Shown: positions 7,876 to 10,750 of the stretch, piece after piece | How positions within the stretch are numbered: the stretch's first letter is position 1 | Layout of the letters: each line of letters opens with the position of its first letter | Notes under the pieces: generated by a model | What the model saw: the letters and a program-made list of their open reading frames with translations, nothing else | Databases searched by the model: none | Told to the model about the DNA's origin: nothing | From: Bacillota bacterium | GTDB lineage: Bacteria; Bacillota_H; UBA994; UBA5500 | Assembly: GCA_012727835.1 (NCBI GenBank) | Contig: JAAYGE010000245.1 | Location: 1 to 10,750 of the forward strand | Length of the DNA: 10,750 nt | Reading direction: 5' to 3' | Position numbers and translations under genes: made by a program

Positions 7876-8122
7876 TCCCATTCCCCCCAATTAGCATTCG
7901 TTGCAGGGCAACAATCTATATGTTCGACGTATTATCAAGAAGCACCTGCCCCACCGTACCACTTAGGTAAGCCCGCCTGAAAGGACTTCCCTTACCGAGG
8001 AGCCGGGGAGCTTGCATCAATTTTAATTCAACTTAATAACTATTGTAAAAGCCCATGTTAGTGCTCTGTTAAAAGGGCCTTAAAGTGTATTAAGAATGCA
8101 CGAGCAATAGGCTTGTCTTTCA
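7876..8122. other. Non-coding divergent region between the SDR gene and the riboswitch promoter
   Basis: No convincing gene lies here. Two inverted repeats are visible. GCAGG (7903-7907) pairs with CCTGC (7945-7949) around an AT-rich interior. GGTAAG (7966-7971) pairs with CTTACC (7991-7996) around a 19-base loop, followed by a G-rich GAGGAGCCGGGGAGC. Read leftward both would lie in the SDR leader. The part from 8020 to 8110 is AT-rich. No good -10/-35 pair for the SDR gene could be fixed. Confidence 0.4.
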
Positions 8123-8151
8123 TTGACAACCAAGTTGGGCTGTACTACCAT
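8123..8151 (+). promoter_or_regulatory. Promoter of the riboswitch-oadBG unit
   Basis: A perfect TTGACA (8123-8128), a 17-bp spacer and TACCAT (8146-8151, four of six matches) form a sigma-A-type promoter. The predicted start, 6-8 bases downstream at about 8157-8159, coincides with the first base of riboswitch helix P1, so promoter and RNA support each other. Confidence 0.75.
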
Positions 8152-8158
8152 AGTATGC

Positions 8159-8269
8159 GATAAAAGGGAGTAATCCACGCACCTGCTGCGGCATCCCGGT
8201 CGTCAACCCGGTGCCTGGCACCCGGCCGAGATGCAGATACGGATTGTATCTGGGGATGAGACTTTTGTC
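8159..8269 (+). promoter_or_regulatory. yybP-ykoY (Mn2+-sensing) riboswitch aptamer
   Basis: Helix P1 is GATAAAAG (8159-8166) with CTTTTGTC (8262-8269), 8 pairs including one G-U. It is interrupted by the diagnostic internal loop GGAGTA (8167-8172) opposite GAGA (8258-8261). P1 then resumes as ATCC (8173-8176) with GGAT (8254-8257). Inside is a four-way junction. P2 is CGCA/TGCG (8178-8190). P3 is GCATC/GATGC (8191-8195 and 8230-8234), extended by CGG/CCG to an asymmetric loop carrying CGTCA (8201-8205) and capped by GGTG/CACC. P4 is AGATAC/GTATCT (8235-8240 and 8246-8251). The GGGAGUA/GAGAC loop plus CGUCA in P3 is the metal-binding pair of the yybP-ykoY class, known to sense Mn2+ and to control MntP, TerC, UPF0016 proteins and P-type ATPases. 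The first G of the usual GGGGAGUAGC is absent. Control of an oadB-like gene is not something I know for this class. Confidence 0.8.
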
Positions 8270-8303
8270 TGGCGTGTTAACGTTGGGCGGAGTCTCTTTT
8301 TTT
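8258..8303 (+). terminator. Riboswitch expression-platform terminator
   Basis: GAGACT (8258-8263) pairs with AGTCTC (8291-8296). The inside continues as a G-U-rich helix closed by CGT-GTTA-ACG (8273-8282), and seven T follow at 8297-8303. The 5' arm uses the GAGA of the aptamer loop and the 3' strand of P1, so aptamer and terminator cannot coexist. Ligand binding should therefore allow read-through into oadB, an ON switch. Confidence 0.85.
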
Positions 8304-8326
8304 ACTTTCTGGGGGAGGAATTGGCA

Positions 8327-9433
8327 ATGGAGAAATTGTTGACGGGTATTACTAACATGACATGGCAGCAAATCGTCATGATTTTGATCGGCGGGGTTTT
8401 AATCTATCTGGCCATCAAAAAAGAGTATGAGCCCATGCTGCTGCTACCCATAGGGTTCGGTGCTATTCTTACTAACATTCCTTTTTCATCGGCGGTGGGC
8501 GAAGGTGGCTTCTTAACCATCCTTTATGAAGCGGGAATCGCCACTGAATTATTTCCTATCTTAGTCTTTATCGGCGTCGGCGCCATGATCGATTTCAGCC
8601 CTTTGCTCAAGCAACCGGTGATGCTTCTTTTCGGTGGGGCAGCCCAATTCGGTATTTTTGCTGCCATGCTGCTGGCGGCGGCAACTGGCGTGTTCGACCT
8701 CAAGGAAGCGGCATCCATTGGTATTATCGGTGCTGCCGATGGCCCCACATCTATCTATGTGGCTAATCTTTTTGCACCCCACCTCCTGGGGCCTATTTCG
8801 GTGGCCGCCTATTCCTACATGGCTCTAGTGCCCATGATTCAGCCACCGGTCATCCGCATGTTTACCACCAAGGAAGAACGCATGATCCGTATGGATGCCG
8901 ACTATAATGCTAAAGTATCGAAGAAAGTACTCATTCTCTTCCCCATTATGGTTACCATAGTGGCCGGCATCATCTCTCCCATGAGTGTGGGACTGGTAGG
9001 GGCCCTGATGTTTGGCAATCTGATTCGTGAATGTGGAGTATTAGATAGATTATCGAAGGCGGCTCAAAATGAGTTGGCCAATCTGGTAACCTTGTTGCTA
9101 GGTATAACCATCGGTTCCACCATGGTGGCAGAACAGTTCCTAGCGCCGACTACACTTCTGATATTGGGAATCGGTTTGCTGGCTTTCGTGTTTGATACGG
9201 CCGGAGGCGTTCTCTTCGCCAAGTTTATTAACCTGTTCCTCAAAAATAAGGTTAACCCGATGATTGGGGCAGCTGGCATTTCCGCCTTCCCCATGTCGGC
9301 CCGCATTGTACAGAAGATGGCGCAAAAAGAAGACCCCACCAACTTTATTCTCATGCAGGCTATCGGCGCTAATGTGGCGGGGCAAATCGGCTCTATCATT
9401 GCCGGTGGTGTCTTACTGGCATTGGTCGGATAG
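8327..9433 (+). CDS. oadB: Na+-translocating decarboxylase beta subunit (OadB/GcdB/MmdB family)
   Basis: A very hydrophobic 368-residue integral membrane protein. In oxaloacetate, methylmalonyl-CoA and glutaconyl-CoA decarboxylases this subunit decarboxylates carboxybiotin and exports Na+. Family marks are PILVFIGVGAMIDFSPLL, the GAADGPTSIY loop with the ion-path Asp138, SYMALVPMIQPPV, SPMSVGLVGALMFGNLIRE, NLVTLLLGITIGSTM, FDTAGGVLFAKF, NPMIGAAGISAFPMSARIVQ and GANVAGQIGS with Asn349. Length fits the compact beta subunits. ATG 8327 is chosen because GGGGGAGGAA (8311-8320) precedes it; the frame continues back to 8231, but that part is aptamer RNA. Only an OadG-like gene follows, with no carboxyltransferase or biotin protein here, so the decarboxylase partner is elsewhere or absent. 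Expression is probably gated by the upstream Mn2+ riboswitch. The family call is firm; the physiological role is open. Confidence 0.93.
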   Translation: MEKLLTGITNMTWQQIVMILIGGVLIYLAIKKEYEPMLLLPIGFGAILTNIPFSSAVGEGGFLTILYEAGIATELFPILVFIGVGAMIDFSPLLKQPVMLLFGGAAQFGIFAAMLLAAATGVFDLKEAASIGIIGAADGPTSIYVANLFAPHLLGPISVAAYSYMALVPMIQPPVIRMFTTKEERMIRMDADYNAKVSKKVLILFPIMVTIVAGIISPMSVGLVGALMFGNLIRECGVLDRLSKAAQNELANLVTLLLGITIGSTMVAEQFLAPTTLLILGIGLLAFVFDTAGGVLFAKFINLFLKNKVNPMIGAAGISAFPMSARIVQKMAQKEDPTNFILMQAIGANVAGQIGSIIAGGVLLALVG

Positions 9434-9444
9434 GAGGGAAAAGA

Positions 9445-9576
9445 ATGAACCAAGTTATGCTTGAGGCCATTAAGGTCATGGGTGTAGGGATGGGAACCGT
9501 ATTCTTTGTCCTGCTGTTGTTTATCATCTTGGTAAAAGCCATGCAATCGATCTTCCCTTACAAAGAAGAGGCCTAA
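9445..9576 (+). CDS. oadG: Short OadG-like gamma subunit
   Basis: A 43-residue protein with one membrane helix (about residues 13-31) containing GVGMGTVFFVLLLFIILV, which matches the GMGTVF.FL N-terminus of OadG, the gamma chain that anchors and assembles Na+-translocating decarboxylases. After the helix only KAMQSIFPYKEEA remains. The long linker and His-rich or Zn-binding C-terminal tail of larger gamma subunits are missing, so a role in docking an alpha subunit is doubtful. GGAGGG (9433-9438) overlaps the end of oadB and the gap is 11 bp, so the two genes are coupled. The gene ends 12 bases before a terminator. Confidence 0.8.
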   Translation: MNQVMLEAIKVMGVGMGTVFFVLLLFIILVKAMQSIFPYKEEA

Positions 9577-9588
9577 TCTAGGATTAAC

Positions 9589-9628
9589 TAAAAGGGCGCA
9601 GTGCGTTACGTTGCACTGCGCCCTTTTA
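9589..9628. terminator. Strong terminator after oadG, possibly bidirectional
   Basis: A 16-pair perfect stem joins 9589-9604 (TAAAAGGGCGCAGTGC) to 9613-9628 around the loop GTTACGTT. A-tracts on the left and T-tracts on the right let it work on both strands, fitting its place before the convergent lipid kinase gene. The remaining 145 bases to 9773 show nothing further. Confidence 0.9.
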
Positions 9629-9773
9629 AATTTTCCCCACAAACTATGTAGGGCTTACACATTAGGGTTTCAGAATATGCTTAGGGCGCAAGAGCAGGCT
9701 CCAACCGCGCCTACAGCAACATCCCGTATCTCTCTAATGCGTACCTGGTAACACCTAGAACTTGCGGCTTTCT

Positions 9774-10718
9774 TTATGGCACCAGCATGCGGAGGGCACC
9801 CGGAACCACTCTTATAGTTGCCGGCAGGCTACCTTTCTGCTCGCCATCCATGTCCATAAACAGCTCGCCCTCTTCCGGGCTAGTACGCCGAACTTCTAAG
9901 TAATCGGTTTGGAAATAGGAAATATGGGGACTATCTATATGCTCGCCTTTCATAATCCGGAAGAATAGCGGTACTATGTTCTCCATGGCTGAACGGCGAA
10001 TAATGCAGACATCGAGCAAGCCATCGCTGATGCCGGCCTCCGGGCAAATCTGCTTAAATCCGCCCACGCTGGGAGTATTGGAAATAATAAAGATTAAAGC
10101 TTGTTCTTCAACGGTCTTGCCCCCGTAGGTAAATTCTAACGAGTAGCTACGAAATAAATTCAGTGGGAGGCTTACCGCACCGGCCAAATAGTAGGCCAGC
10201 TCCCCCAGCACCATCTTTGCTTCCCGCGGTACTTTATAAGAAATATCGGTAAACAGACCGCCGGCAAAAACATTGAGAAAATAATCATCGCCCACCCGCC
10301 CCACATCCACCGGTATAATCTTATTGTTCTTTACCATCTGACAGTAACCTTCCACATCATTAGGGATTCGCAGATAATGGCCAAAATCATTAACAGTTCC
10401 GGCGGGCATAATCGCCATCGGTATGTTACTGCCGCCGTGCAGGATACCGTTAACGACTTCGTGAACAGTGCCATCGCCACCGACGGCGATCACCAGATCA
10501 TATTCGCCCTCTTTTAGATTAAGGGCTGCCTCATAACCTTCGTTTCTAGCCCTTGTGTAAAAGATGTCAACGTTTCGCCATACACCTTCCTGCATAAGCT
10601 GTTCTGCTACTCCGTCCACATTCTGTTGCACCATCTGTCTACCGGATGTGGGGTTGACTATGAACTTAACGTTCCCACATAAAGCCCCCTTTGTTTGTTT
10701 AAGCTGCCTTAAATACAT
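9774..10718 (-). CDS. Diacylglycerol kinase-family lipid kinase (DgkB/YegS/BmrU type)
   Basis: Phosphorylates a lipid hydroxyl, typically diacylglycerol to phosphatidic acid, at the cytoplasmic membrane face. The frame gives 314 residues, close to DgkB (about 300). Motifs are IVNPTSGR near the N-terminus, the nucleotide-binding GGDGT at 80-84 followed by VHEVVNGI, PAGTVNDFGHYLRIP, DVGRVGDDYFLN, FAGGLFTDIS and a C-terminal DMDGEQ segment. The only in-frame start before the conserved block is ATG 10718, but it overlaps a TATAAT (10722-10717, this strand) and lacks a good ribosome site. A good site (AAAGGGGGC) followed by ATG 10680 lies downstream but in another frame. Removing one base of the GGG run at about 10674-10676 would give MWNVKFIVNP, a typical family start. 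The N-terminus is therefore uncertain; the kinase call is not. Confidence 0.9.
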   Translation of the reverse strand: MYLRQLKQTKGALCGNVKFIVNPTSGRQMVQQNVDGVAEQLMQEGVWRNVDIFYTRARNEGYEAALNLKEGEYDLVIAVGGDGTVHEVVNGILHGGSNIPMAIMPAGTVNDFGHYLRIPNDVEGYCQMVKNNKIIPVDVGRVGDDYFLNVFAGGLFTDISYKVPREAKMVLGELAYYLAGAVSLPLNLFRSYSLEFTYGGKTVEEQALIFIISNTPSVGGFKQICPEAGISDGLLDVCIIRRSAMENIVPLFFRIMKGEHIDSPHISYFQTDYLEVRRTSPEEGELFMDMDGEQKGSLPATIRVVPGALRMLVP

Positions 10719-10722
10719 TATA
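10717..10722 (-). promoter_or_regulatory. Possible -10 box of the lipid kinase gene
   Basis: TATAAT reads leftward at 10722-10717, preceded by TG. No good -35 is found 16-18 bp upstream before the window ends. Its overlap with ATG 10718 suggests that the true translation start is further downstream. Confidence 0.4.
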
Positions 10723-10750
10723 CACTAGGACCCGAAATTGGCTTCGTTAG

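Noticed and set aside
7903..7949. Possible tRNA or tRNA-like fold in the SDR leader
   Set aside because: No D-arm or T-arm consensus (GGTTCRANNC) and no 7-bp acceptor stem with the right spacing.
7498..7980. Plus-strand open frame of 160 codons over the SDR gene
   Set aside because: It is a shadow of the SDR coding strand with a low-complexity composition and no ribosome site; the SDR catalytic motifs fix the minus strand as coding.
8231..8326. Upstream extension of the oadB reading frame by 32 codons
   Set aside because: The extension is coded by the aptamer and terminator RNA and lacks a ribosome site; ATG 8327 has a strong one and gives a normal family N-terminus.
9064..9642. Minus-strand open frame of 192 codons over the oadB end and oadG
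   Set aside because: It is antisense to conserved membrane segments and begins in the terminator hairpin.

Overview
The window looks like a chromosomal stretch of an anaerobic, Clostridia-type Firmicute of roughly even GC. The basis is strong AGGAGG-type ribosome sites, sigma-A-like promoters, a BmrC/BmrD-type two-gene ABC exporter, a SagB-like nitroreductase of the kind found in Clostridia, Na+-pump decarboxylase membrane subunits and a DgkB/YegS-type lipid kinase. No tRNA, rRNA, CRISPR array, transposase or phage gene is visible.

Left part. A SagB/ThcOx-type dehydrogenase gene runs leftward off the window edge (1-646, minus), and its family similarity stops abruptly at about base 45-50. 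Divergent from it is glnS (glutaminyl-tRNA synthetase, 842-2539) with its own promoter and a strong intrinsic terminator. A new promoter then drives a tightly packed operon. It holds two ABC exporter half-transporters (2646-4409 and 4396-6192, overlapping by 14 bp), a divergent family-1-like uracil-DNA glycosylase (6204-6923) and possibly a 26-residue ORF (6935-7015). The two ABC proteins carry complementary defects (Lys for the H-loop His in the first, LSTGQ signature in the second), as expected of an asymmetric heterodimer with one degenerate ATP site.

Middle. A short-chain dehydrogenase/reductase (7045-7875, minus) converges on the exporter operon. Its 5' side faces a non-coding stretch of about 450 bp.

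Right part, and the most interesting. That non-coding stretch ends in a promoter with a perfect TTGACA -35 (8123-8151). A four-way-junction RNA (8159-8269) follows that I recognise as a yybP-ykoY (Mn2+-sensing) riboswitch, with an overlapping, mutually exclusive intrinsic terminator (8258-8303). The controlled genes are an OadB-type beta subunit of Na+-translocating decarboxylases (8327-9433) and a 43-residue OadG-like gamma subunit (9445-9576), closed by a terminator. No carboxyltransferase, biotin carrier or known Mn exporter is next to them. This suggests either Mn-controlled synthesis of a Na+ pump whose alpha subunit lies elsewhere, or an OadB/OadG pair used in Mn2+ or Na+ homeostasis. 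A diacylglycerol-kinase-family gene (9774-10718, minus) converges from the right, and its start region is ambiguous.
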